Of a DNA stretch of 64,000 bases, positions 37,414-46,395 are shown one piece after another. Position 1 is the first letter of the stretch, and every line of letters starts with the position of its first letter. The DNA is from Halioxenophilus aromaticivorans (lineage in GTDB: Bacteria; Pseudomonadota; Gammaproteobacteria; Pseudomonadales; Cellvibrionaceae). The DNA lies in the NCBI RefSeq assembly GCF_042850945.1, contig NZ_AP031496.1, positions 5,580,001 to 5,644,000 on the forward strand. The letters run 5' to 3'. The position numbers were made by a program, and so were the translations under genes. The notes beneath the pieces were generated by a model. That model was given only the letters and a program-made list of their open reading frames with translations, had not been told where the DNA came from and did no database searches.

Positions 37414-37605
37414 ATGCCCATTATTCGCATCGAAATGCTGCAAGGCCGCAGCGACGAACAAAAAGAAGCGTTGATCAAGGAAGTCACCGACGCGGTTGTA
37501 AAATCCATTGCCGCACCACCGGAAAATATTACCGTTTCCATTGCCGAATTTTCCAAAACAAACTGGGGCCTGGGTGGCGTTACCGCCAAAAAGTTAGGCC
37601 GCTAA
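37414..37605 (+). CDS. 4-oxalocrotonate tautomerase-family protein, variant active site
   Basis: 63 residues. After Met removal the catalytic Pro1 is present, as is Arg11 (LQGRSDEQKEALI). Counting from Pro1, position 39 is Thr where Pseudomonas 4-OT has catalytic Arg, and position 50 is Trp where 4-OT has Phe. The rest of the beta-alpha-beta fold is well kept, including GLGGVTAKKLG. It probably tautomerises or isomerises an unsaturated acid, but not the standard 2-hydroxymuconate. It lies in the iac operon between iacF and iacG with a GGAG ribosome site, and is not part of the usual iac gene set. Confidence 0.88.
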   Translation: MPIIRIEMLQGRSDEQKEALIKEVTDAVVKSIAAPPENITVSIAEFSKTNWGLGGVTAKKLGR

Positions 37606-37634
37606 CCCAATTAACAAACAAGGACCGTGTTGGT

Positions 37635-38570
37635 ATGAACCAAGCACCCTTCGACCCGCGTGATTTTCGTCGCACCCTGGGGCAATTTCCCACCGGCGTT
37701 ACCATTGTAACCACCCTCACCGCAGATGGCCAAGCCATTGGCTGTACCGCCAGCAGTTTTAACTCGGTATCGGTAGACCCGCCACTGGTGCTGTGGAGTA
37801 TCGATAAAAGCTCCTTTAGCTGCCCCATATTTACCGAGGCAAAACACTTTGCGGTCAACGTGTTGTCCCGCGACCAAATGGATTTATCCAATAAATTTGC
37901 CGGCCGTGGTGAGGATAAATTTGCCGGAGTGGATTATCGCCGAGGGTTGGGTGATGCACCTTTGTTTGACCATTGTTCGGCACAGTTTGAGTGCCAAACC
38001 TGGCAGGTGTACGAAGGTGGCGACCACTTTATTATCGTTGGCGAAGTATTATCCTACATCCGCAACGAAGCCAAGCTGCCGTTGGTTTTTACCCAAGGTG
38101 GCTACGCCGTTGCCATGCAGCACCCGGCCGGTACCCATCGAGAGATTCAGGCCCATCGCAGCGATTTTTTATCCAATTATTTTTTGTATCTTCTGCGCAG
38201 CGCCTACACCTGCTATTCATCCAAGCTTTACCCGCTGTTATCCGAGCATTATCAAGTATCGCCGGAGGAATGGCGTACGCTCACCGTAATGGCACAAACT
38301 CCAAATATCAACTTGCAACAATTGGCCAACGATACCGCCCAACCCTTGGCGCAGAGCGAAGAAACCGTGAATTGGATGCTATCCAAAGGCTGGGTCACCT
38401 TTTGCTGCGCGGATAGCCAAGTCACCATCACCGACAGCGGACGCGCCCTGTGCGAGCAATTACTGAACCTGGCGCAAGAGCATGAAAAGGAAATCCTCAA
38501 TCATGTGGGCATCGACCACGCCGAACAGTTAAAAAGCGATTTAAAAACCATTTGTGATGCCCTGGCATAG
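37635..38570 (+). CDS. iacG: Flavin reductase IacG with C-terminal MarR-like domain
   Basis: 311 residues. The first ~165 form a flavin reductase of the HpaC/DIM6 type (FPTGVTIVTTLTADGQAIGCTASSFNSVS, then HFAVNVLS and FIIVGEV). The remaining ~140 look like a MarR-type winged helix (LYPLLSEHYQVSPEEWRTLTVMAQTPNINLQQLAND, then a wing and a C-terminal helix). The A. baumannii p-hydroxyphenylacetate hydroxylase reductase has this layout, and there the C-terminal domain binds substrate and relieves autoinhibition. Here it would supply reduced flavin to IacA, perhaps only when indole-3-acetate is bound (inference). Confidence 0.88.
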   Translation: MNQAPFDPRDFRRTLGQFPTGVTIVTTLTADGQAIGCTASSFNSVSVDPPLVLWSIDKSSFSCPIFTEAKHFAVNVLSRDQMDLSNKFAGRGEDKFAGVDYRRGLGDAPLFDHCSAQFECQTWQVYEGGDHFIIVGEVLSYIRNEAKLPLVFTQGGYAVAMQHPAGTHREIQAHRSDFLSNYFLYLLRSAYTCYSSKLYPLLSEHYQVSPEEWRTLTVMAQTPNINLQQLANDTAQPLAQSEETVNWMLSKGWVTFCCADSQVTITDSGRALCEQLLNLAQEHEKEILNHVGIDHAEQLKSDLKTICDALA

Positions 38571-38594
38571 AGCCACCCATTTGAGGAACGCAAG

Positions 38595-39944
38595 ATGAGC
38601 ACAATGGCCAATACACACACTCAAGCCCAAATCCAAGCCCGAAGCGCAATGAGTAACGCCTTGGACCAACAACCCATGTCGTTTACCCAGTGGGCGATTT
38701 TTGTGGTGGCCTTGCTGCTAAATATGATTGATGGCTTTGATGTCGCAGCCTTGTCGTTTGCCGCCCATGGCTTGGGTGAGGAATTCAATTTAGCCGCCGG
38801 TAGCCTGGGGCAATTATTCAGTGTCGCCTTGGCCGGCATGATGATTGGCGCCATGTTTTTAGCGCCCCTGGCCGACAGCATTGGCCGCAAACCATTACTG
38901 GTTGCCTGCGTGCTGGCCATTGGTATTACCATGCTGGGCATGGCCCAGGCGCAAAGCCTGTGGCAAATGTTAACTTTGCGTTTTATTACCGGGCTGGGTG
39001 TGGGCGGCATGTTAGCCGGGCTGACTGCGTTAACCTCGGAATACACCCCGGCCAAATATCGCAGCCTAGCCATTGTGAGTATGACTGCGGGCTACCCGTT
39101 GGGCGTAAGCATCGGTGGCTTGCTGGCGGCACCCATGATCCCCGAGTACGGCTGGCGTGTTGTGTTTTACCTCGGTGGCGGTGCCACATTATTGATGGCG
39201 GCGGTTTTATTTGCCCTGGTGCCAGAGTCTCTGCAATTTTTATCCGGCCTAACCACCGCCAAAGCCCGGCGGGCACAACAAATCATATTGCTGCGCTTAG
39301 GCCTTCCGCAATTACCAGCGGAGTTAGAGCAACCGCAACCGGTTTGCCAACAAACACCCACACGCTTTGCCAGCATTCGGGCGCTATTTAGCCCAAGCTT
39401 GCGCGGGCAAACCTTGCAGTTGTGGCTCACCTTCTTTTTATGTTTTGTGAGCCTGTATTTTTTACTCAGCTGGATTCCCAAATTATTGGTCAACGCTGGC
39501 CTCAGCCAATCTTCTGGCGTGCTAGCTTCCACCGCCTTTACCGGCGGCGGCACCTTGGGCATTTTTGTGTTGGGTTGGTTGGCCACCTATTTTTCCCTGG
39601 CCCGCATCATCTGCGCTTTTTTATTGCTGGCAGCCGTGGGATTGGCACTGTTCGCCTGGCTGAACGGTTTACCTTATTTATTTGTATCCCTGGCCATTAT
39701 TGGTTTTTTCCACGCCGGTGGTTTTACCGGTTTATACGCCGTGGCCGCAAAAATATACCCTGCACACGCTCGGGTTACCGGTATTGGTTGGGCGTTGGGG
39801 CTGGGCCGGTTTGGTGCGGTGGTGGGGCCTTACGTAGGCGGGTTATTAATTGCCGCCAATTTTAATTGGCAGCAAATATTTTTGGTGTTTGCCCTGCCCA
39901 TTGCGGCCAGCGGTGTGTTGGCACTGGGTTTAAAGGCGCGCTAA
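38595..39944 (+). CDS. MFS transporter, aromatic acid:H+ symporter type
   Basis: 449 residues with 12 predicted transmembrane helices. The AAHS signature DGFDVAALSFAAHGLGEEF lies in helix 1, and the loop 2-3 motif is LADSIGRKPLLVACVLAIG. It is the last gene of the iac operon (24 bases after iacG). It probably takes up indole-3-acetate across the inner membrane. Its stop codon overlaps the end of the convergent TRAP receptor gene by four bases. Confidence 0.92.
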   Translation: MSTMANTHTQAQIQARSAMSNALDQQPMSFTQWAIFVVALLLNMIDGFDVAALSFAAHGLGEEFNLAAGSLGQLFSVALAGMMIGAMFLAPLADSIGRKPLLVACVLAIGITMLGMAQAQSLWQMLTLRFITGLGVGGMLAGLTALTSEYTPAKYRSLAIVSMTAGYPLGVSIGGLLAAPMIPEYGWRVVFYLGGGATLLMAAVLFALVPESLQFLSGLTTAKARRAQQIILLRLGLPQLPAELEQPQPVCQQTPTRFASIRALFSPSLRGQTLQLWLTFFLCFVSLYFLLSWIPKLLVNAGLSQSSGVLASTAFTGGGTLGIFVLGWLATYFSLARIICAFLLLAAVGLALFAWLNGLPYLFVSLAIIGFFHAGGFTGLYAVAAKIYPAHARVTGIGWALGLGRFGAVVGPYVGGLLIAANFNWQQIFLVFALPIAASGVLALGLKAR

Positions 39945-41095
39945 TCGGTTTTTTGTGAATCGGTTTCCCGCGTGTGGTAATAGGCCAATTCCGAAATGCG
40001 ATGGTAGTTACCGGCGTTGCGCTGAAACTCAGTGTAAGACGCCAACACTTTGGCAAACAGCGGGTCTTTGGCGGCGGTTTCTGCGTAGTATTGGTCGGCT
40101 TTTTGTTTTAAAACGTTCAGCACTTCCGCGGGCAGTTCTAGTAATTCTACACCGTAGTTTTCCACCAATTCTTTTAACGCGGCATTGTTGGCGTTGGTAT
40201 ATTCGTCCAACATCATTTGGTTGGTTGCCTGGGCCGCCACTGCCACCACTGCTTTTAAATCCTCGGGCAGTGCATTGTAGGCATCTTGGTTTACGATGAT
40301 TTCTAGCATGGCGCCAGGCTCGTGCCAGCCGGGGTAGTAGTAATATTTTGCTACCTGATGAAAGCCCATGGCCAAGTCGTTATAGGGCCCAACCCATTCA
40401 GTGGCATCAATGACGCCGGTTTGAAGCGAGGTGTACAACTCACCGCCGGGGATATTCACGGCAACACCACCGGCCCGGCTCCACACTTCGCCGCCCATGC
40501 CGGGGATGCGCATTTTTAAGCCTTTAATATCGGCGATGGTATTAATGCGTTTGTTGTACCAACCCGCCATCTGCACGCCGGTGTTACCGCCCGCAAAAGG
40601 CACTACATTAAATGGCGCGTAGGCCTCACGCCACAATTCCAAACCGCCACCGGCGTTGATCCAGCCATTGGTTTCTTGGGCGTTCATGCCAAAGGGAATG
40701 GCGGTAAAAAACGGTGAGGCGGGGATTTTGCCTTTCCAGTAATAGGCCGCACCGTGGCCGGCCTCAACACTGCCGGTGGACACGGCATCAAACACCCCCA
40801 GGGCCGGCACCAGCTCGCCGGCGCCGTGCACTTTAATTTGCAGTCGACCATTACTGGATTCATTCACCATGCGGGCAAAGTTTTCCGGCGCGGTGCCCAA
40901 ACCGGGGAAATTCTTGGGCCAGGTGGTGACCATTTTCCAGCGGTACACCTGTTGTTGATCAGCCGTAGTTACCAGGGCGTTACTGGCGGTAACCGGGGAG
41001 CGCATTACCTGCCAAACATATAGGCCAAATAACAGCATTACCAGGGCCACCAAACCCACCACAACCGCAGGCAACAAACGCTGGTTATTAGACAT
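39941..41095 (-). CDS. TRAP transporter substrate-binding protein, TakP-like
   Basis: About 384 residues from ATG 41095, which has the ribosome site AAGGAAAGAGGC; an upstream ATG at 41131 would add 12 charged residues. The N-terminus is an uncleaved anchor or signal (LLPAVVVGLVALVMLLFGLYVW). The DctP/TakP fold is clear: VTTWPKNFPGLGTAPENFARMV, GHGAAYYWKGK, MRIPGMGGEVW with the ligand-binding Arg, and ATEWVGPYNDLAMG. TakP proteins bind 2-oxo acids with sodium. No permease gene adjoins it; dctQ and dctM at 20.4-22.4 kb are plausible partners. Confidence 0.9.
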   Translation of the reverse strand: MSNNQRLLPAVVVGLVALVMLLFGLYVWQVMRSPVTASNALVTTADQQQVYRWKMVTTWPKNFPGLGTAPENFARMVNESSNGRLQIKVHGAGELVPALGVFDAVSTGSVEAGHGAAYYWKGKIPASPFFTAIPFGMNAQETNGWINAGGGLELWREAYAPFNVVPFAGGNTGVQMAGWYNKRINTIADIKGLKMRIPGMGGEVWSRAGGVAVNIPGGELYTSLQTGVIDATEWVGPYNDLAMGFHQVAKYYYYPGWHEPGAMLEIIVNQDAYNALPEDLKAVVAVAAQATNQMMLDEYTNANNAALKELVENYGVELLELPAEVLNVLKQKADQYYAETAAKDPLFAKVLASYTEFQRNAGNYHRISELAYYHTRETDSQKTD

Positions 41096-41269
41096 GCCTC
41101 TTTCCTTAGTTTTATTTTTGTTCGGTAGCAAACGGCACCGTTAACACGCTACCGCTCCGGTCGACCAATATAGCCGACCAATGCAACCGGCCAATGTCCC
41201 GTTAAATGTATTCCACCCACCTGAGCCACCTGCCCTGTTTAAGGATGCCTTCTAACACCCTCTAACCAC

Positions 41270-43450
41270 TTAGGCCGGCTGCAACTTGGCGTACTGCATT
41301 ACCAGCCACTTATTGCCCACGTCATCGAAGTTGATTTGAATTCGGCTGTTGGGCCCACTGCCTTCGCAATGCAATATTACGCCTTCACCAAACATGGGGT
41401 GTACTACCCGTTGGCCCAGGGCGAAGCCACTGGCAGATGGGTCGTCACTTAGGCGAGGTTGCCGACGGCTGCCGTAGGCCGGGCGCTCGTTAAAGCTGGC
41501 CGGGCGCGATACGCTGGATTTAATGCGCACTTCCTGCAGGCAGTCGGCGGGGATTTCTTTTACAAAGCGCGATACAGTATTAAAGCTTTCTTTACCATGT
41601 ATGCGGCGGGTTTCGGCGTAAGTAAGCACCAACTTCACCATGGCCCGGGTGATACCCACGTAGGCCAAGCGGCGCTCTTCCTCTAGCCGGGTTGGGTCTT
41701 CCACGCTCATCTTATGGGGGAACAGGTTCTCTTCCACACCGGCCACAAACACCAGTGGAAATTCCAAGCCCTTGGCCGAGTGCAGGGTCATTAGTTGTAC
41801 GGCGTCTTCGAACTCATCGGCTTGTTCGTCGCCGGCATCCAGGGCGGCCTGGGCCAAGAATTCGTTGAGCGGATCCTGCTCTGGGTCTTCGGCGCTGAAC
41901 AGACCACAGGCGCTGACCAATTCATCCAAGTTCTCTTTACGGGCCTGGCCTTTTTCGCCCTTTTCTTTGCCGTGGAATTCGTAGAGGCCGGAGCTGTGAA
42001 TCACCCGCTCGGCCAGCTCACCCAAAGGTTCTTCCAAATACTGAGACAAGCCATCGATGAGTTCGCGGAACGCCAACAGCGCATTGCCGGCACGGTTACT
42101 GAGTGCCTTATTGGCCAACATTTGGCCACCGGCAGCCCACAGAGAGCAGCCCTGCTCGCGGGCAAAAAGCCGAATATCGTCGATGGTTTTGCCGCCAATG
42201 CCCCGGGTGGGGGTATTGATAATGCGCTCCAGGGCGGCGTCGTCTTCGCGGTTGACCATTAATCGCAGGTAGGCCAACACGTTTTTAATTTCTAGCCGGT
42301 CGTAGAAGCGCTGGCCACCGTATATGCGGTAGGGCACGGATTCGCGCAATAGTGCTTCTTCCAACACCCGAGATTGGGCGTTGGAGCGGTATAAGATCGC
42401 AATACTGTCGCGACGGTTACCGGCGGCCGTCCAGCTTTCAATTTGGTCGACGATAAAGCGGGCTTCGTCCTGCTCGTTAAAACCGGCGTAGAGGCTGATT
42501 TTTTCACCGTCTTCGCCGTCGGTGCGCAGGGTTTTACCCAGCCGGCCAAAGTTTTGGCTGATGACACCGTTGGCAGCGCGCAAAATAGTGCCGGTGGATC
42601 GGTAGTTTTGCTCCAAGCGCACCACCTGGGTTCCGGGGAAATCCTGGTCGAACTGCTGGATATTTTCGATTTTGGCGCCACGCCAGCCGTAGATGGACTG
42701 GTCGTCATCGCCCACCGCCGTTAACCAGCACTGCTGCCCGGCCAGCACTCGCAGCCAGGCGTATTGAATGGTGTTGGTGTCTTGGAATTCGTCCACCAAA
42801 ATAAAGGGGAAGCGATCCTGGTAGTGCTTAAGCAGCTCCGGGTGGTTGAGCCACAGTTCGTGGGCGCGCAATAAAAGCTCGCCAAAATCCACTAGGCTGG
42901 CCCGGTTGCAGGCGCTTTCGTATTCGCGGTACACCGCCAGCATGGTGCGCTCGTACAAGTCGGCGCTTTCTACCACGTGCTTGGCCCGGCGGCCTTCGTC
43001 TTTGTGGCCGTTGATGTAACTCACCGCCGAACGCGCTGGCCAGCGCTTTTCGTCGATATTAAGCTCGTTGTACACCCGCTTTACCAGCCGCAATTGGTCG
43101 TCGCTGTCGAGAATTTGAAAGTTCTGCACCAGGCCGGCATCGCGCCAGTGGGCTTGCAGTAAGCGGTGGGCCAACCCGTGGAAGGTGCCCACCCACATGC
43201 CGCGCGGGTTCACCCCCATGAGTTCTTCGATGCGGCCACGCATTTCCCGGGCGGCCTTGTTGGTAAAGGTCACCGCCATAATGGAGTAGGGCGACACCCC
43301 CTCCACCTGGATCAGCCAGGCAATGCGGTGCACCAGCACGCGGGTTTTGCCCGAGCCAGCACCGGCCAGAATCAATTGATGCCCGGCGGGGGCGCTTACG
43401 GCCTCGCGCTGAGCAGGGTTGAGCTTATCGAGTAATATAGAAACGTCCAT
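41270..43450 (-). CDS. uvrD: DNA helicase II UvrD
   Basis: 726 residues, typical UvrD length. SF1A helicase motifs are all present: Walker A AGAGSGKT, TFTNKAAREM, Walker B VDEFQDTN, GDDDQSIYGWRGA, QNYRSTGTILRAAN, VQLMTLHSAKGLEFP and YVGITRAM. It unwinds DNA 3' to 5' in nucleotide-excision and mismatch repair. The C-terminal Tudor-like tail that contacts RNA polymerase is present (GQRVVHPMFGEGVIL). It stands alone on the minus strand. Confidence 0.97.
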   Translation of the reverse strand: MDVSILLDKLNPAQREAVSAPAGHQLILAGAGSGKTRVLVHRIAWLIQVEGVSPYSIMAVTFTNKAAREMRGRIEELMGVNPRGMWVGTFHGLAHRLLQAHWRDAGLVQNFQILDSDDQLRLVKRVYNELNIDEKRWPARSAVSYINGHKDEGRRAKHVVESADLYERTMLAVYREYESACNRASLVDFGELLLRAHELWLNHPELLKHYQDRFPFILVDEFQDTNTIQYAWLRVLAGQQCWLTAVGDDDQSIYGWRGAKIENIQQFDQDFPGTQVVRLEQNYRSTGTILRAANGVISQNFGRLGKTLRTDGEDGEKISLYAGFNEQDEARFIVDQIESWTAAGNRRDSIAILYRSNAQSRVLEEALLRESVPYRIYGGQRFYDRLEIKNVLAYLRLMVNREDDAALERIINTPTRGIGGKTIDDIRLFAREQGCSLWAAGGQMLANKALSNRAGNALLAFRELIDGLSQYLEEPLGELAERVIHSSGLYEFHGKEKGEKGQARKENLDELVSACGLFSAEDPEQDPLNEFLAQAALDAGDEQADEFEDAVQLMTLHSAKGLEFPLVFVAGVEENLFPHKMSVEDPTRLEEERRLAYVGITRAMVKLVLTYAETRRIHGKESFNTVSRFVKEIPADCLQEVRIKSSVSRPASFNERPAYGSRRQPRLSDDPSASGFALGQRVVHPMFGEGVILHCEGSGPNSRIQINFDDVGNKWLVMQYAKLQPA

Positions 43451-43591
43451 GGCGCGGCATTGTATCAGAGGCTAGAGGTTTTATGGTTTGATTGGGTTAA
43501 CGCCACCCAATAATTACTGTAAAAACAACCAGTATACCCCAAGCCAATGGCCATGTATTGCTGCAGGCTCGCCGCTTAGCTAATCGGCGGT

Positions 43592-44842
43592 TTAAATCGT
43601 AGACGCATCAATCACGTAACGGTAGCGCGCCGTTTTGGCAACCACCTCCGCCCAGGCTTGGTTGATCTCCTCGGCATTGATGATTTGAATTTGCGGCAGC
43701 ACCTTGTGCTCGGCGCAGTAATTCACAACATCTTGGGTCTCTTGCATATCGCCAATCAACGATGCGTTAAAGTTGACTCGGCTAAAGGCCAAGCCCAATG
43801 CGTTAACGGTGACCTCGGATTGCTCCGGCATTCCCACCTGGGTAAACACGCCAAATGGCTTCACTTGGCTGGCGTAGCCCGCCACATCAAAACCGTAGGG
43901 GATGGTGCTGATCATGCAGTCTAGCTTGCCGGCGTATTGGCTAAACGACTCCTCGCCGTCAACCACCACCACGTCTTTAGCACCAAAGCCTTTAATGTCG
44001 TCGACCTTTTCTGGGCTGGTGGTAAACGCAATCACATCCGCGCCTTTGGATGCCGCCAGCTTCACCGCCAAGTGGCCCAGGCCACCAATGCCTGCCACAC
44101 CCACGCTGACCCCGGGTTTGAGATCGAACTTTAACAGCGGCGAATAGGTGGTCACACCGGCACACAACAGCGGTGCGGCATCTTGAAAGCGAATAGTCTC
44201 AGGGATATGCACCGCGTAATGATCGCGCACCACAATATTGGTGGCATAGCCGCCCTGGGAAATGCCCGTGGGGGACGAATCCTGAGGGTAGCCGTAGGTA
44301 AATACGGTATCTGGATGGTACTGCTCGCCGTGGTCGCAATCACTGCAGCCGTCCACCATGCAACCCACGCCGGCGCGGTCACCCACCTTAAATTTGGTTA
44401 CCTTGCTACCCACCGCGGCCACTAGGCCAACAATCTCATGGCCGGGCACCTGAGGGTATTGCTGCGGCCCCCAATGGCCCTTCATTTGGTGAATATCGGA
44501 ATGGCAGATGCTGGCGAATTTAATATCGATTAACACATCGTGCTCGCCCACCGGGCGACGTTCAAACTCCCAAGCGCTGAGCTCGCCGCTGTTATCAAAA
44601 GCGGCATAACCCTTGGATTTAACGTTTGAATTGTTGGTGTTCATGGTTGTTACCTCGTTGGAATTTAATACAGAAGTGGCAGCACTCAAGCCCGGGGCGA
44701 GGCTGCCTAATAGTGCCGAAGCACCACCGGCCAGGGCCGTGTGCTTCAGCCAATAACGACGGCCGGCGTTAACCGCGGTGGTCGTCGGGTGATCGGATTT
44801 AGGTCGGCCCATTGCAACTCCAAAAGCCTGAGCTAATGGCAT
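43592..44842 (-). CDS. Zinc-dependent NADP alcohol dehydrogenase (YahK/CAD-like), possible Tat leader
   Basis: The core resembles YahK-type cinnamyl-alcohol dehydrogenases. Catalytic zinc ligands are in CHSDIHQMKGHWG and VPGHEIVG, and the Rossmann motif is GVAGIGGLGHLAVKLA. The structural-zinc loop is changed: GCMVDGCSDCDHGEQYH has fewer cysteines than YahK. The full frame from 44842 includes a twin-arginine-like leader (GRRYWLKHTALAGGASALLG). An internal ATG at 44644 with a GAGGT ribosome site would make the bare 350-residue enzyme. Exported and cytoplasmic forms are both possible. Such enzymes reduce aldehydes with NADPH in the cytoplasm, so export would be odd. Confidence 0.85.
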   Translation of the reverse strand: MPLAQAFGVAMGRPKSDHPTTTAVNAGRRYWLKHTALAGGASALLGSLAPGLSAATSVLNSNEVTTMNTNNSNVKSKGYAAFDNSGELSAWEFERRPVGEHDVLIDIKFASICHSDIHQMKGHWGPQQYPQVPGHEIVGLVAAVGSKVTKFKVGDRAGVGCMVDGCSDCDHGEQYHPDTVFTYGYPQDSSPTGISQGGYATNIVVRDHYAVHIPETIRFQDAAPLLCAGVTTYSPLLKFDLKPGVSVGVAGIGGLGHLAVKLAASKGADVIAFTTSPEKVDDIKGFGAKDVVVVDGEESFSQYAGKLDCMISTIPYGFDVAGYASQVKPFGVFTQVGMPEQSEVTVNALGLAFSRVNFNASLIGDMQETQDVVNYCAEHKVLPQIQIINAEEINQAWAEVVAKTARYRYVIDASTI

Positions 44843-44932
44843 CGCTCGGCAAGCTCGCCGAGCAGAATCCTGGGTGTGAATTAAAGAAAGATCGCGGAAT
44901 GGAGCCTCGCCCAGCGCTGGGGCGAGGTAGAT

Positions 44933-46060
44933 CTAATCGGCTTGGTGTTTCGTCAGCGCTTGCTCTATGCGAGCACCGGTGCTGCGAGTAACCCGGGCAG
45001 TAAGCAAGGTGGCTAGGTCGGTGAGTTGTTGGTCCGTTACGCCGGCATTTTTTGCCATGCGGATGTGGGCTTGCAGTTGCGAATCCGTGCCGCTGAGGCT
45101 GGCCAAAATCGCCACGGTTAATAGTTCGCGGTCTTTAACATCCAAAACACCTCGGGCAAACACATCGCCAAACAGATGCTTTTGCAAAAAGGTGTTGGCC
45201 CCCGGCGCAAAGTCAAACAATGGGCCAGCCACCTTTGCGCCGGACAATTCGGTTTGCACTTTTTCGCCCTGGGCTTGGCTGGCATCGGGTTTAGGCAATG
45301 CCTCTGGCTCGGGGCCGATAGTGGTCTTTTTACCGGCGTGCTCGCGGCTTTCCACCACCCCCATCAACGCGGCCAGTGCATTCAGAGATTTAGGAAAGCC
45401 CGCGTAGGGGTACAGGTGAATAAAGGCTTCTTTTAGCTCGTTGACACTAACGCCTTGGTCTAATGCGGACTCTAAACTGACCTGCAAACTGCCCATGGCA
45501 CTGCTCGCGGCAAAGGCGATAGCCACGGCCATCTGTTGTTGACGCGGACTGAGCGCGGTGAGTTTGAGGGGTTGCTCTAGGGATTTAAGGGCTGCTTGAT
45601 ATTGCTCGTCGGTGACCTTGTCCTTCCACACCACGTTTTCGCCATCTTTACTGCCCGTCACCACAAAATGTGTCATGGCGGAATGTTCCGTGGCGCCGTG
45701 CCAGTGGTCTACCCCTTGTGGGCACCACACCGCTTCACCTTCGTGAAACTCCACAACTTGGCCATCTCGTGTGGCGGTAATGGCTGCGCCCTTGGTCACC
45801 ACCATATGCTGGCCGGCGGGGTGCTCGTGCCACGCTGTGCGGGCACCGGGCTGGAAAGTCACATAGGCACCGGAGTAGGGCACAGAGTCACCGGGGAACG
45901 CCACTTGCACATCCACTTGGCCGGTGAAGGTTTTATCGGGGCCGGAAAAACTCGGCAAACTGCCGACTGGGTAGACCTCTTGCTGGGCGCTTGCCGCCTC
46001 CGCGCTGAGCCCGGCAATGGCCACCAGCGCCGCCGCGGTTAGGCGAGATTCGTTAGACAT
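44933..46060 (-). CDS. Exported cupin plus tandem carboxymuconolactone-decarboxylase-like domains
   Basis: 375 residues with a signal peptide (cleavage near ASAQQE). A cupin domain (about 45-150) has metal ligands in WHEHPAGQHMVV and WCPQGVDHWHGA. Two carboxymuconolactone-decarboxylase-like helical domains follow, the first around LSPRQQQMAVAIAFAASSAMG and the second around VKDRELLTVAILASLSGTDSQLQAHIRMAKNAGVT. Neither has the AhpD CxxC motif, so peroxidase activity is unlikely. The gene follows the alcohol dehydrogenase in the same direction after 90 bases upstream of it. Cupin-CMD proteins are common near oxidoreductases but poorly characterised. Confidence 0.82.
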   Translation of the reverse strand: MSNESRLTAAALVAIAGLSAEAASAQQEVYPVGSLPSFSGPDKTFTGQVDVQVAFPGDSVPYSGAYVTFQPGARTAWHEHPAGQHMVVTKGAAITATRDGQVVEFHEGEAVWCPQGVDHWHGATEHSAMTHFVVTGSKDGENVVWKDKVTDEQYQAALKSLEQPLKLTALSPRQQQMAVAIAFAASSAMGSLQVSLESALDQGVSVNELKEAFIHLYPYAGFPKSLNALAALMGVVESREHAGKKTTIGPEPEALPKPDASQAQGEKVQTELSGAKVAGPLFDFAPGANTFLQKHLFGDVFARGVLDVKDRELLTVAILASLSGTDSQLQAHIRMAKNAGVTDQQLTDLATLLTARVTRSTGARIEQALTKHQAD

Positions 46061-46250
46061 TAGTACCTCCTTCCATCCATCAAACAGATTGGTTATTTCT
46101 GTTGATTATTGGAGCACGAATCCGCCCACCGGGTATTACACAATCGTTTTAATTTATTGCCTATTTATACGCAACTAAAAAGACGCAACTAAAAGACACC
46201 CATGTTAAAACGGATATAAAGCAGAGTATTATTGCCCGTTTGTACAATTT

Positions 46251-46269
46251 TGTTGTAAAGCTTACAACA
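46251..46269. promoter_or_regulatory. Palindromic HexR-type operator candidate 1
   Basis: Perfect inverted repeat with 8-base arms TGTTGTAA and TTACAACA around AGC. It contains TTGT-N7-ACAA, the pattern reported for HexR sites in Pseudomonas putida. It lies about 200 bases upstream of hexR. Confidence 0.5.
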
Positions 46270-46395
46270 GCCTGCTGTAGGCACTAAGCCTCCCATTCAC
46301 TCGCAGCAAAACCCAATCTCTCCCCAGGGCCTAGCCCAAAGAGAGGCTCTATTCCGCCGGATGGCAGTTAAATTCGCCTTTATATTCGGTAGACT

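Noticed and set aside
37849..38416. Overlapping plus-strand frames of 146 and 141 codons
   Set aside because: Out-of-frame shadows inside iacG, which has clear domain motifs in its own frame.
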